From DATGZX01 sp035296965 (GTDB taxonomy: Bacteria > Planctomycetota > Planctomycetia > Gemmatales > Gemmataceae): a stretch of DNA of 23,238 bases. The notes beneath the pieces are model-generated. The model ran no database searches. It was not told the origin of the DNA and saw nothing but the letters and a program-made list of their open reading frames with translations. Below are positions 15,301 through 20,982 of this stretch, piece after piece (within the stretch, counting starts at the first letter, position 1; each line of letters starts with the position of its first letter). The position numbers were made by a program, and so were the translations under genes. The stretch spans positions 1-23,238 of the forward strand of contig DATGZX010000143.1 in the NCBI GenBank assembly GCA_035296965.1, in the 5' to 3' direction.

Positions 15301-15445
15301 GAACACGGTTGAGGAGAGGACCGTTTCGCAACTATCGCCGATGCCAGCCAACCTGGTCGACCAGATTGCCGAGCCCGATTTCTACCACCTGCTCGCCTAT
15401 CTCCTCGCCCAGCGGCCGCCGCAGACCACCAAGGCGACGCGCTAG
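12386..15445 (+). CDS. PVC-type membrane-bound dehydrogenase with HEAT repeats and C-terminal cytochrome c domain
   Basis: A 1019-residue exported protein. ATG 12386 is chosen because GGAG stands 6 bases upstream (12376-12379) and a good signal peptide follows (cleavage after TAYG, about 26). Domain 1 (about 35-400) is a sugar-dehydrogenase-like propeller of the planctomycete/verrucomicrobial N-terminal family: LPPGFEIELVASEP, INMNFDDRGRLWVTQ, FGLCFDPLGNLYSADC, DGALYVADFYNRIIGHYE. Domain 2 (about 400-850) is helical, with HEAT-type repeats. Domain 3 is a cytochrome c module: heme motif CAICH (C890, C893, H894), VGPQLDGVGNRG, DPNRNI and a likely distal Met M986 in LSPMPANL, preceded by the GLVLREEGEVLVLAD strand pair. 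It probably oxidises a sugar-like substrate in the periplasm and passes electrons to its own heme. The substrate is unknown. It is convergent with the PQQ gene on the right. Confidence 0.93.
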   Translation: MRFAVLCVSTFLLVCATVWLGSTAYGQQDPYGDFIARSKPLTPAEEQKRFHLPPGFEIELVASEPAIIKPINMNFDDRGRLWVTQSIEYPFPAPPSRKARDTIKILEDTKGDGVADKITTFADGLNIPIGILPVPHGAIVYSIPKIYRVLDSNGKGKADRREELYGTFGFADTHGMASSFTWGFDGWIYACHGFSNTSKLKGKDGATVKMQSGNAYRIRPDGSHIEQFTHGQVNPFGLCFDPLGNLYSADCHTRPVMMLLRGAYYQSFGKPDDGLGFAPEMCDHDHGSTAIAGIVYYAANHFPPEYLNTVFIGNVVTNRINHDHLERHGSTYKAIEQPDFLSCDDPWFRPVDLKLGTDGALYVADFYNRIIGHYEVPLTHPGRDHERGRIWRIVYRGPNHQGRPVQPRADWGKATVAELVSDLAHPNLVVRMKATNQLVERGGEDVLSAVQHVMNQRENAIPRMHGLWILERLHALDDKTLEAAGHDQASGVRVHAMRVLAERPHLAAALQKLAQDALKDADPFVQRCAADALGTHASADNVAPLLALRHVVPADDTHLLYTVRVALRNQLLPVDTWPRLPVASWSEQDARAIADVAAGAPTPEAARYLLTHLQRGLEPGRDNQVRYAHHVARYGADDAVQALLVLGRDGGHADLRTRAAFMKALLQGNQERGGKLSNEAAKWAAQVTARLLDAKELDLMLTGSELAGSLQIKSEQPALAALAKRRDLPEAQRRGALDALVAMDAKGNIGLFSHVLEDSAEPMGLREHLAGVLGGLNQPDAHAELLKTLAIAPAQLQSAIAVALAGSSQGAAQLLDAVAAGKASARLLQEWPVHVRLDKQSNLKDRLAKLTQGLPAADQRLQELLQRRRKGFVAAKGDPIAGARIFEKSCAICHQIAGKGAKVGPQLDGVGNRGLDRLLEDVIDPNRNIDQAFRSTMLLLKNGQTVSGLVLREEGEVLVLADAQGKDVRVPKNTVEERTVSQLSPMPANLVDQIAEPDFYHLLAYLLAQRPPQTTKATR

Positions 15446-15462
15446 GGGCCTGCCGGCGCAGC

Positions 15463-15485
15463 AGCACAAGCTAACAGCTTGTGCT
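15463..15485. terminator. Perfect 10-bp hairpin between convergent genes (possible bidirectional terminator or dispersed repeat)
   Basis: AGCACAAGCT (15463-15472), loop AAC, AGCTTGTGCT (15476-15485). It sits exactly in the 50-base gap between two converging stop codons. Neither side has a T-tract, so a classical rho-independent terminator is not supported. A 3'-end-protecting hairpin or a small palindromic repeat element is equally possible. Confidence 0.55.
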
Positions 15486-15495
15486 ACATACTGGG

Positions 15496-16737
15496 TCACT
15501 TGCTGGCACCCACCTTGGAATCCTGCTCGATGCACCAGAGGTGGTGCAGCGTTCGGATGAAGAGCTGCCCATGTGAAATGGCTGGGGAAGAATAGCACTC
15601 TTCGCCCAGCGCGTTCTTACCGACCACCTCGAATGTGGGTCCGCCCTTGAGAACGAAGGTCGTGCCGTCGTCATCCGGGAAGTAAAGATAGCCGCCTGCG
15701 GACACGGGCGACGCGCTGTGGTGTCTTCCGAGTCGCTGGGTCCAAAGTCGCTGGCCGGTCTTGGCTAGGATACAGCCGGCCAGGCCGTTGTCGTTGACGA
15801 AGTAGAAGTAACGATCGAAGGCAATCGGCGAAGGAACGTAATCGGCCGAGCGCGTGTCGTGCCATAAAACGTGCGACTTCGTGACGTTGCCAACACCGTC
15901 CGGGCGAATGCCCATCAGGTGATAGGTTGGAAAGCCGGCGGTCATGAACAGAATGTTTTCCGCAAATACCAGACTCGCGACGAACTGTTCCGTGGGGCCG
16001 TCGATGATCCAGATCTGTTTGCCGGTGTCGGGGTCATAGCTGGCAATGCACTTACTGCCGCTCAGGACCATCTGCTTCTTCCCGGCCGCATCGATGATGA
16101 GGGGTGGGCAGTAAGAGCGCGTCCGATTGGGGCGGTCCGTGCGCCAGCGTTCTGCTCCCGACGCCTTGTCGAGCGCCACGATCCACGCCTGGGCATCCTG
16201 GTCGCCGTTGATGATCAACGTATCCTTGTAAAGGATCGGCGGACTGCAGAAGCCGTGCACCGAATAGAAATCGCCGGGAGAGCGCTGCCAGACCAGGTTG
16301 CCCTCCATGTCGTAGCAGGTTACCACTACTGCTGGTTTTTTCAAAAAGGTAACCCAGACGTGTCGGCCATCGGTTGCCGGCGTGGAGCTGGCATAGCTAT
16401 TCAACGCGTGCTTCCGTTCCAGTTCCGCCTTGACGACCTCGCGTTCCCAGAGGAGCCTGCCATCGCTCCTGCTCAGGCACAGGAGCAAGCGCTTTTCTTC
16501 ATTTTCCAGGCAGGTCGTAAGGAATATGCGCTCGCCCCAAACGACCGGCGAGGAATGCCCCTTGCCTGGGATTGGCACCTTCCAGCAGATATTCTCTGAC
16601 TGGTTCCATCGAAGCGGCACGTTGGCTTCGTTGGACGTGCCGTCGCCGCGCGGTCCGCGCCAGCCTGGCCAGTCCTCCGCCGACGCACCGGGCCCCAAAA
16701 GAAGGAGAGCCAATCCCAGGCCTAGACCCTTTGACAT
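15496..16737 (-). CDS. Exported PQQ-like (BamB-type) beta-propeller protein
   Basis: A 413-residue protein with a signal peptide (hydrophobic LGLGLALLLLGPGASA, cleavage near 21). The mature protein starts EDWPGWRGPRGDGTS, a hallmark of planctomycete PQQ-repeat proteins. Propeller blades follow, each with an A-x-x-x-x-x-G-x-x-x-W-like step: SRSDGRLLWE, YDMEGNLVWQ, DKASGAERWR, DPDTGKQIWI, LAKTGQRLWT. These bind PQQ in dehydrogenases, but no quinoprotein active-site Asp or disulfide ring is evident, so a scaffold or unknown redox role is more likely. ATG is supported by GGAG 8 bases upstream. It converges on the cytochrome gene and is divergent from the TauE permease. Paralogue at 18636-20093. 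Confidence 0.88.
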   Translation of the reverse strand: MSKGLGLGLALLLLGPGASAEDWPGWRGPRGDGTSNEANVPLRWNQSENICWKVPIPGKGHSSPVVWGERIFLTTCLENEEKRLLLCLSRSDGRLLWEREVVKAELERKHALNSYASSTPATDGRHVWVTFLKKPAVVVTCYDMEGNLVWQRSPGDFYSVHGFCSPPILYKDTLIINGDQDAQAWIVALDKASGAERWRTDRPNRTRSYCPPLIIDAAGKKQMVLSGSKCIASYDPDTGKQIWIIDGPTEQFVASLVFAENILFMTAGFPTYHLMGIRPDGVGNVTKSHVLWHDTRSADYVPSPIAFDRYFYFVNDNGLAGCILAKTGQRLWTQRLGRHHSASPVSAGGYLYFPDDDGTTFVLKGGPTFEVVGKNALGEECYSSPAISHGQLFIRTLHHLWCIEQDSKVGASK

Positions 16738-16968
16738 TGAAGAACTCCGTGACCGTTGCAGGGGGCGTTGCGGCAGGCAGAATCGGGCTGGCAGTGGTCA
16801 ATCTTCTGGCGGTCAGAACAGCTCTGCACGTCGGTGGGCAAGCAGAACTCGATCATCTTTGCACGCGATCATAGCGCAGAGCCAACGAAAACACCAGCGC
16901 CAAATGCGAAACATCATGGACTCGGCTTAAGGGATGGTGATGTCTTCCATTCCTCGTAGACTGATCGA
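16738..16968. other. Divergent intergenic region between PQQ propeller and TauE genes
   Basis: A 231-base spacer that must hold both promoters. A GCGATCAT-like direct repeat (near 16851 and 16866) is visible; no convincing -35/-10, hairpin or RNA gene was seen. Confidence 0.5.
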
Positions 16969-17760
16969 ATGAATGACAGCCTGGGAACCTTGGCCGTCCT
17001 CTCCCTCTCCGCGCTGTTGGCCGGCGCCATCAATTCACTCGCGGGCGGCGGGACTCTGTTCACGTTCTCGGCGCTGTTGGCCGTCGTACCCTCTTCGGTC
17101 GTGGCGAATGCCACGAGCACGGTCGCGTTGGTTCCCGGTTCACTGGCGGGCGCTTGGGGTTATCGCCGCGAAATGCGCACGGCCAGCCGCTGGACCCTCC
17201 TGCTGATCGTTCCCAGTATCCTGGGCGGAATCACGGGCTCCTTGCTCGTTACGCGCCTAGACGAAAAATACTTTTCCGCCCTTGTCCCATGGCTCATTCT
17301 CGGGGCAGCAATCCTGTTCCTGTGCCAGCCGCTGGCTGCCCGACTGGCGGGCGCACGCAAGAAGCACGAGACCCCTTCGGCCATTGCCCTCGCGGGCGTG
17401 ATCTTGTTCCAATTCATCGTTGCCGTGTATGGGGGTTATTTTGGTGCCGGGATCGGCATCTTGATGCTCAGTGCACTTGGCATTATGGGGCTGGATGACA
17501 TTCACCAGATGAATGCCTTGAAGACAATCCTGGCCGGATGCATCAATGGGGTTTCCGTGGTTGTCTTTGTCATCGATCATAAAGTCGAATGGCCCTTTGC
17601 GCTGACGATGGCAGTGGCGGCCATAGTTGGCGGCTATCTTGGCGCCCGGACAGCTCGCCGCCTGAATCGCCGGCTCGTCCGCTGGATGGTTATCGCCATC
17701 GGCTTCGGCCTGGCGGGATATTACTTTTATCAACAGTGGACGAAGGGATCTCTGTCCTGA
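16969..17760 (+). CDS. TauE/SafE-family membrane permease (probable sulfite/organosulfonate exporter)
   Basis: A 263-residue integral membrane protein with about eight hydrophobic helices in two homologous halves. The family repeat appears as LLAGAINSLAGGGTLFTFSALL (about 17-38; residues N22, G26-28) and again as YGGYFGAGIGILMLSAL (about 153-169), followed by MNALKTILAGCINGV, which is typical of TauE/SafE. A basic loop RREMR (66-70) faces the cytoplasm. The family exports sulfite, sulfoacetate or related small anions, but individual substrates cannot be predicted. ATG 16969 lacks a good ribosome site, yet the frame starts at the expected place for helix 1. It ends 18 bases from the convergent FKBP gene with no terminator hairpin between. 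Confidence 0.9.
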   Translation: MNDSLGTLAVLSLSALLAGAINSLAGGGTLFTFSALLAVVPSSVVANATSTVALVPGSLAGAWGYRREMRTASRWTLLLIVPSILGGITGSLLVTRLDEKYFSALVPWLILGAAILFLCQPLAARLAGARKKHETPSAIALAGVILFQFIVAVYGGYFGAGIGILMLSALGIMGLDDIHQMNALKTILAGCINGVSVVVFVIDHKVEWPFALTMAVAAIVGGYLGARTARRLNRRLVRWMVIAIGFGLAGYYFYQQWTKGSLS

Positions 17761-17778
17761 GCGGTCAGGAGCGCCTGC

Positions 17779-18318
17779 TTATTCTGGCGTTATCTTGACC
17801 AGCTCCAGCTCGAAGATCAAGTCTGCATCGTGTGGAATCACAGGGGGCCTTCCAGCCGAGCCGTAAGCAAGTTCAGATGGGATGAGGATCTTGCGTTTGC
17901 CGCCGACTGCCATACCCTTTGCGCCGATATGCCAGCCCTTGATCAGATCGGAACGATCCACGCGGAATTGAATAGGATTTCCCCTATTGTGGCTGCTATC
18001 GAATTTTGTACCGTCGGTCAGCCACCCTGTGTAATGCATTTCCAGCTCGTCGCCTGACTTGGCCAGTGGTCCTGTTCCCACTTTCAAATCTTCGTACTTG
18101 ACTCCTGATTCTGTCGTCACCACTTTTAGGGGATCGAATTTTGCAAACGCCGGCGTTTCCGAGCTGGCAGCAACAGGGTTTATAGATTGGTTCGGAACAT
18201 CCTTGCCGAGCGGCGGCAGCCGAAAGGTCGAGATTGGCTTGTCCGCTCGGCCGCCGCAACCGACCAGAAAGGCTGCCGTGCCAAGCACACAAATGGGTAG
18301 CAGCAGACGAAAGTTCAT
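17779..18318 (-). CDS. FKBP-type peptidyl-prolyl isomerase lipoprotein
   Basis: A 179-residue protein from ATG 18318. A longer open frame to 18465 exists, but AAAGGAA 8 bases before 18318 and an immediate lipoprotein signal (MNFRLLLPICVLGTAAFLVGC) fix the start. The lipobox is LVGC with C21 as the lipidated residue. A Pro/Ser/Ala linker (about 25-65) leads to one FKBP domain (71-176). Catalytic-pocket residues all align with human FKBP12: Y96 (MHYTG), F106 and D107 (KFDSS), F118, I126, W129 (LIKGWH), Y152 (AYG) and F169. The isomerase should thus be active, and it should fold proteins in the periplasm. TAA stop 18 bases from the TauE stop. Confidence 0.93.
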   Translation of the reverse strand: MNFRLLLPICVLGTAAFLVGCGGRADKPISTFRLPPLGKDVPNQSINPVAASSETPAFAKFDPLKVVTTESGVKYEDLKVGTGPLAKSGDELEMHYTGWLTDGTKFDSSHNRGNPIQFRVDRSDLIKGWHIGAKGMAVGGKRKILIPSELAYGSAGRPPVIPHDADLIFELELVKITPE

Positions 18319-18635
18319 CGCAACATTCCTTTCTTCGCTCCAGGAGACCATGCTTTGACGCCTGTACAGGGCTCGGCCATACTCTCGGAAAGCTTGGCGA
18401 CCTGCTCCTTGCCATACATAGTATTTTTCGAAGCAAATGTCCTGGGAGCCGATTTCGATCGTCAAGCCTGGAAAGACAGCGCACTCTTGCCCTCTGTGCT
18501 TACTACTAAAGATACATTAGAATTGTTCTCGATTTCAGCCCAGGTTTCATCGCCACGTGGTAAGCGTGCCGGTAAAGGACGCGTGATCAGATTGAGCCTG
18601 ATCCTTATGTTCAGCCTAAACGGAGATGCGCGGCT
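18319..18635. other. 317-base divergent intergenic region between FKBP and PQQ lipoprotein genes
   Basis: No convincing gene: open frames here have no ribosome site and no family features. A short inverted repeat GATCAG/CTGATC with a 7-base loop (18585-18603) lies 32 bases before the PQQ lipoprotein start. The stretch at about 18500-18535 is AT-richer than its surroundings and could hold a promoter, but I cannot define boxes. Confidence 0.55.
18326..18332 (-). promoter_or_regulatory. Ribosome binding site deciding the FKBP start
   Basis: On the minus strand AAAGGAA (18332-18326) precedes ATG 18318 at normal spacing, and the lipoprotein signal begins at once, so the 49 extra codons of the longer frame are not used. 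Confidence 0.75.
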
Positions 18636-20093
18636 ATGCATCGCTTTGTCCTGATCTGCGCGCTCGTCGTGGGTTGTGGCCAACCCCGTGCAGCGATCCA
18701 AGAGCCTCCTACCCAGCCCCAATCTCGGGTTGAGGCCCCGCGTCCGCCTGCGGTCGCCGATCAGCCGCCGCTCGCGCCTGTGGACACGTCTGCCGACCTG
18801 GGAACGCGAAAAACCGGCTGCGACTGGCCTTCCTTCCTGGGGCCCTTCGGCACCGGGGTTTCTCCTGAAAAGGGCATCATCCACCCCTGGCCAGGCGCCG
18901 GCCTGCGTATCGTTTGGCACCAAAAGGTCGGCATCGGCTATGGCATGCCCACGATTAGCCGGGGTAGGCTCTTTCAATTCGACCGTTACGGCAACCAGGC
19001 GCGCCTCACTTGCATGAAGAACGAAACCGGCGAATTTTTGTGGAAGTTCGAGTACCCGACCGATTACGCGGACTTCTACAGTTACAACAATGGCCCGCGC
19101 TGCAGTCCCATCGTGGACGGAGACCGCGTTTATATTCACGGCGTCGAAGGAATGCTCCACTGCGTGCACACACTGGACGGCAAGCTCCTGTGGAAAGTCG
19201 ATACCCAGGCAGAATTCGGCTTTGTGCAAAACTTCTTCGGCGTGGCCAGCAACCCAGTCGTCGAAGGAAACCTGCTGATCGTACAGGTGGGCGGCAGTCC
19301 CAAAGGGCCTGAGACCTCTCCGACTTTGGAGTTAAAGGGTAATGGCTCCGGCATCGTCGCATTCGACAAGCTGACGGGGCGCGTCGTCTACCGCGCGACC
19401 GACGAATTGGCCAGCTACGCCACCCCAGTACTGGCCACGATCGAGAAGCGCCGCTGGTGCTTCGTGTTTGCTCGCGGGGGACTGATCGGCATGGATCCCG
19501 CCACCGGCAAAGTCGATTTCCATTATCCCTGGCGTGCACGGATCCTTGAGAGCGTCAACGCCAGTCTTCCGGTGGTCGTTGGCGACCACGTGTTCATTTC
19601 CGAGACGTATGGCCCAGGCAGCTCGTTGCTGAAGGTGAAACCAGGAGGGTATGAAGTCCTCTGGACCGACGCCGACAAGGGCCGGCAAAAGAGCATGCAG
19701 TGCCACTGGAGCACGCCAATCTACCACGAAGGTTACCTCTATGGCTCGAGCGGCCGGCATGACAACAACGCCGAGCTGCGCTGCGTCGAGCTGGAGACCG
19801 GCAAAGTGATGTGGTCCCGACCCGGACTCACGCGCACATCGCTCTTGATGGTCGACTGCTACTTCATTTGCCTCGCGGAGGAAGGGCACCTTCTCTTGCT
19901 CAAGGTGAATCCCCACCGTTACGAGGAAATCTCGTGCTGCGAAGTGCGCGCAGCCCCCAGGAAGCCCGGTTTTGAGGGAGAACTGCTCGTGGAATACCCC
20001 TGCTGGGCGGCGCCGATTCTGTCCCACGGGCTTCTCTACGTCCGCGGCAAGGATCGCCTCGTCTGCCTCGAGTTGATTCCGGAAAAGCATTAG
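18636..20093 (+). CDS. PQQ-like (BamB-type) beta-propeller lipoprotein
   Basis: A 485-residue protein. The very short signal MHRFVLICALVVGC has a lipobox VVGC with C14 as lipid anchor. A Pro-rich low-complexity linker (about 20-55) precedes CDWPSFLGPFGTGVS (62-76), the same N-terminal motif as the propeller at 15496-16737. Blades with the PQQ-repeat step follow: KNETGEFLWK, HTLDGKLLWK, DKLTGRVVYR, DPATGKVDFH, ELETGKVMWS. It ends in YVRGKDRLVCLEL. It probably lies anchored at the outer face of a membrane; whether PQQ is bound is not known. CGGAGA upstream (about 18630) supports the ATG. Only 11 bases separate its stop from that of the convergent rhodanese gene. Confidence 0.86.
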   Translation: MHRFVLICALVVGCGQPRAAIQEPPTQPQSRVEAPRPPAVADQPPLAPVDTSADLGTRKTGCDWPSFLGPFGTGVSPEKGIIHPWPGAGLRIVWHQKVGIGYGMPTISRGRLFQFDRYGNQARLTCMKNETGEFLWKFEYPTDYADFYSYNNGPRCSPIVDGDRVYIHGVEGMLHCVHTLDGKLLWKVDTQAEFGFVQNFFGVASNPVVEGNLLIVQVGGSPKGPETSPTLELKGNGSGIVAFDKLTGRVVYRATDELASYATPVLATIEKRRWCFVFARGGLIGMDPATGKVDFHYPWRARILESVNASLPVVVGDHVFISETYGPGSSLLKVKPGGYEVLWTDADKGRQKSMQCHWSTPIYHEGYLYGSSGRHDNNAELRCVELETGKVMWSRPGLTRTSLLMVDCYFICLAEEGHLLLLKVNPHRYEEISCCEVRAAPRKPGFEGELLVEYPCWAAPILSHGLLYVRGKDRLVCLELIPEKH

Positions 20094-20104
20094 GCCTAAA
20101 TGAT

Positions 20105-20431
20105 TCAATAACGCGGCACCTTCGGGTCGATCGCGACCGACCAGGCATCGATTCCTCCTGCAAGGGAATAGGCAAGAGTGAGGCCAAGGTGCTCCAGCAG
20201 CGCCGCGGCGGACAGGCTCCGAATGCCGTGATGGCAATACGCGATGACCGCTGCGCCCGGTGGCGGCTTAATCTCCGTGACTCGTACTTGCAGTTGACCG
20301 AGTGGGATAAGCTTGCTCTCAGGCAGCGCGGCAATTTCATGCTCCCACGGTTCGCGCACGTCGACGAGGAAAACCGGCTCCTTGGCTTCCAGCTTTCGCG
20401 CCAGCTCCTGGACCGGCATTTGTTGCACCAC
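20105..20431 (-). CDS. Single-domain rhodanese (sulfurtransferase)
   Basis: A 108-residue cytoplasmic rhodanese domain. The active-site loop is CHHGIRS with persulfide cysteine C66. Family markers are LVDVREPWEHEIAALP (22-37), IPLGQL and the C-terminal LAGGIDAW (90-97). CHHGIRS loops are typical of GlpE-like single-domain enzymes that hand on sulfane sulfur. The start is GTG (20431-20429), fixed by a strong AAGGAGG 6 bases upstream; an in-frame ATG four codons later is too far from it. It is divergent from the PCD-like gene, with 88 bases between starts, and convergent with the PQQ lipoprotein. The sulfur acceptor is unknown. Confidence 0.92.
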   Translation of the reverse strand: MVQQMPVQELARKLEAKEPVFLVDVREPWEHEIAALPESKLIPLGQLQVRVTEIKPPPGAAVIAYCHHGIRSLSAAALLEHLGLTLAYSLAGGIDAWSVAIDPKVPRY

Positions 20432-20437
20432 GGCACT

Positions 20438-20444
20438 CCTCCTT
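20438..20444 (-). promoter_or_regulatory. Strong ribosome binding site fixing the GTG start of the rhodanese
   Basis: AAGGAGG on the minus strand (20444-20438), 6 bases before GTG 20431-20429. It is the best Shine-Dalgarno match in the window. Confidence 0.8.
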
Positions 20445-20519
20445 CATCATGGAAAATGGAATACAACAGAATGAGCGATCCATCGCCCGCTCCTTGACGA
20501 AGTATAGGGAGAACCTGTC

Positions 20520-20882
20520 ATGGCTGAAAAACAAGAAAAGGTCTATAGCCCGGAGGAGGTCCAGGCGAAGATCAAGGAGTCGGGGCTCGGCGACTGGTAT
20601 CTGGAGGACGGCTGGTTACGGCGGAAATACACCACAGATGGCTGGCCAACGACGCTCCTGCTCACCAATGCCATCGGTTATCTGTGCGAAGCGGCCTGGC
20701 ACCACGCCGACCTGGCGATTACCTGGGGAAAGCTGTGGGTCAAGCTGAAGACTCACTCGGCCGGCGGGATCACCGACAAGGATTTGGCATTGGCCCGCAA
20801 GATCGAAGAAGTCGTCCTCTGGAAGCCCGAGAGCGGTAGCCCCCTCACGGGCACTCCCAATAAGTTTGTGCATGGGAAGTGA
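20520..20882 (+). CDS. Pterin-4a-carbinolamine dehydratase (PCD/DCoH) family protein
   Basis: A 120-residue protein that matches the PCD motif almost fully: E57-x3-H61-H62-A63-x5-W69-x9-H79-x8-D88, with the third motif residue Ala where Pro, Cys or Ser is usual. TTHDAGG-like THSAGGITDKDLALARKIE follows as in true PCDs. True PCDs dehydrate 4a-hydroxytetrahydrobiopterin after phenylalanine hydroxylase. PCD-like paralogues have been linked to molybdopterin metabolism. No aromatic amino-acid hydroxylase is nearby, so a non-biopterin role is possible. The N-terminal 35 and C-terminal 19 residues extend past the usual core of about 95. GGGAG at 20507-20511 lies 8 bases before ATG. The divergent neighbour is a rhodanese. 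Confidence 0.88.
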   Translation: MAEKQEKVYSPEEVQAKIKESGLGDWYLEDGWLRRKYTTDGWPTTLLLTNAIGYLCEAAWHHADLAITWGKLWVKLKTHSAGGITDKDLALARKIEEVVLWKPESGSPLTGTPNKFVHGK

Positions 20883-20982
20883 AAAGGCACTGACAGCCCG
20901 AGTTCTGGGATGTCCTACTCAAGAAACCCTGACAGGAACGTTTTACCCTGGTTTTGTTGCAATGCCACGACGCGAGAACATC

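Noticed and set aside
17761..17778. Terminator between the convergent TauE and FKBP genes
   Set aside because: The 18-base gap holds no inverted repeat or T-tract.
18355..18654. Possible 99-codon gene in the FKBP-PQQ gap
   Set aside because: No ribosome site, no recognisable sequence, and it overlaps the start of the PQQ lipoprotein gene.
20494..20508. TTGACG followed by TATAGG before the PCD-like gene as a sigma-70 promoter
   Set aside because: The two boxes are only three bases apart, far from the 16-18 needed.
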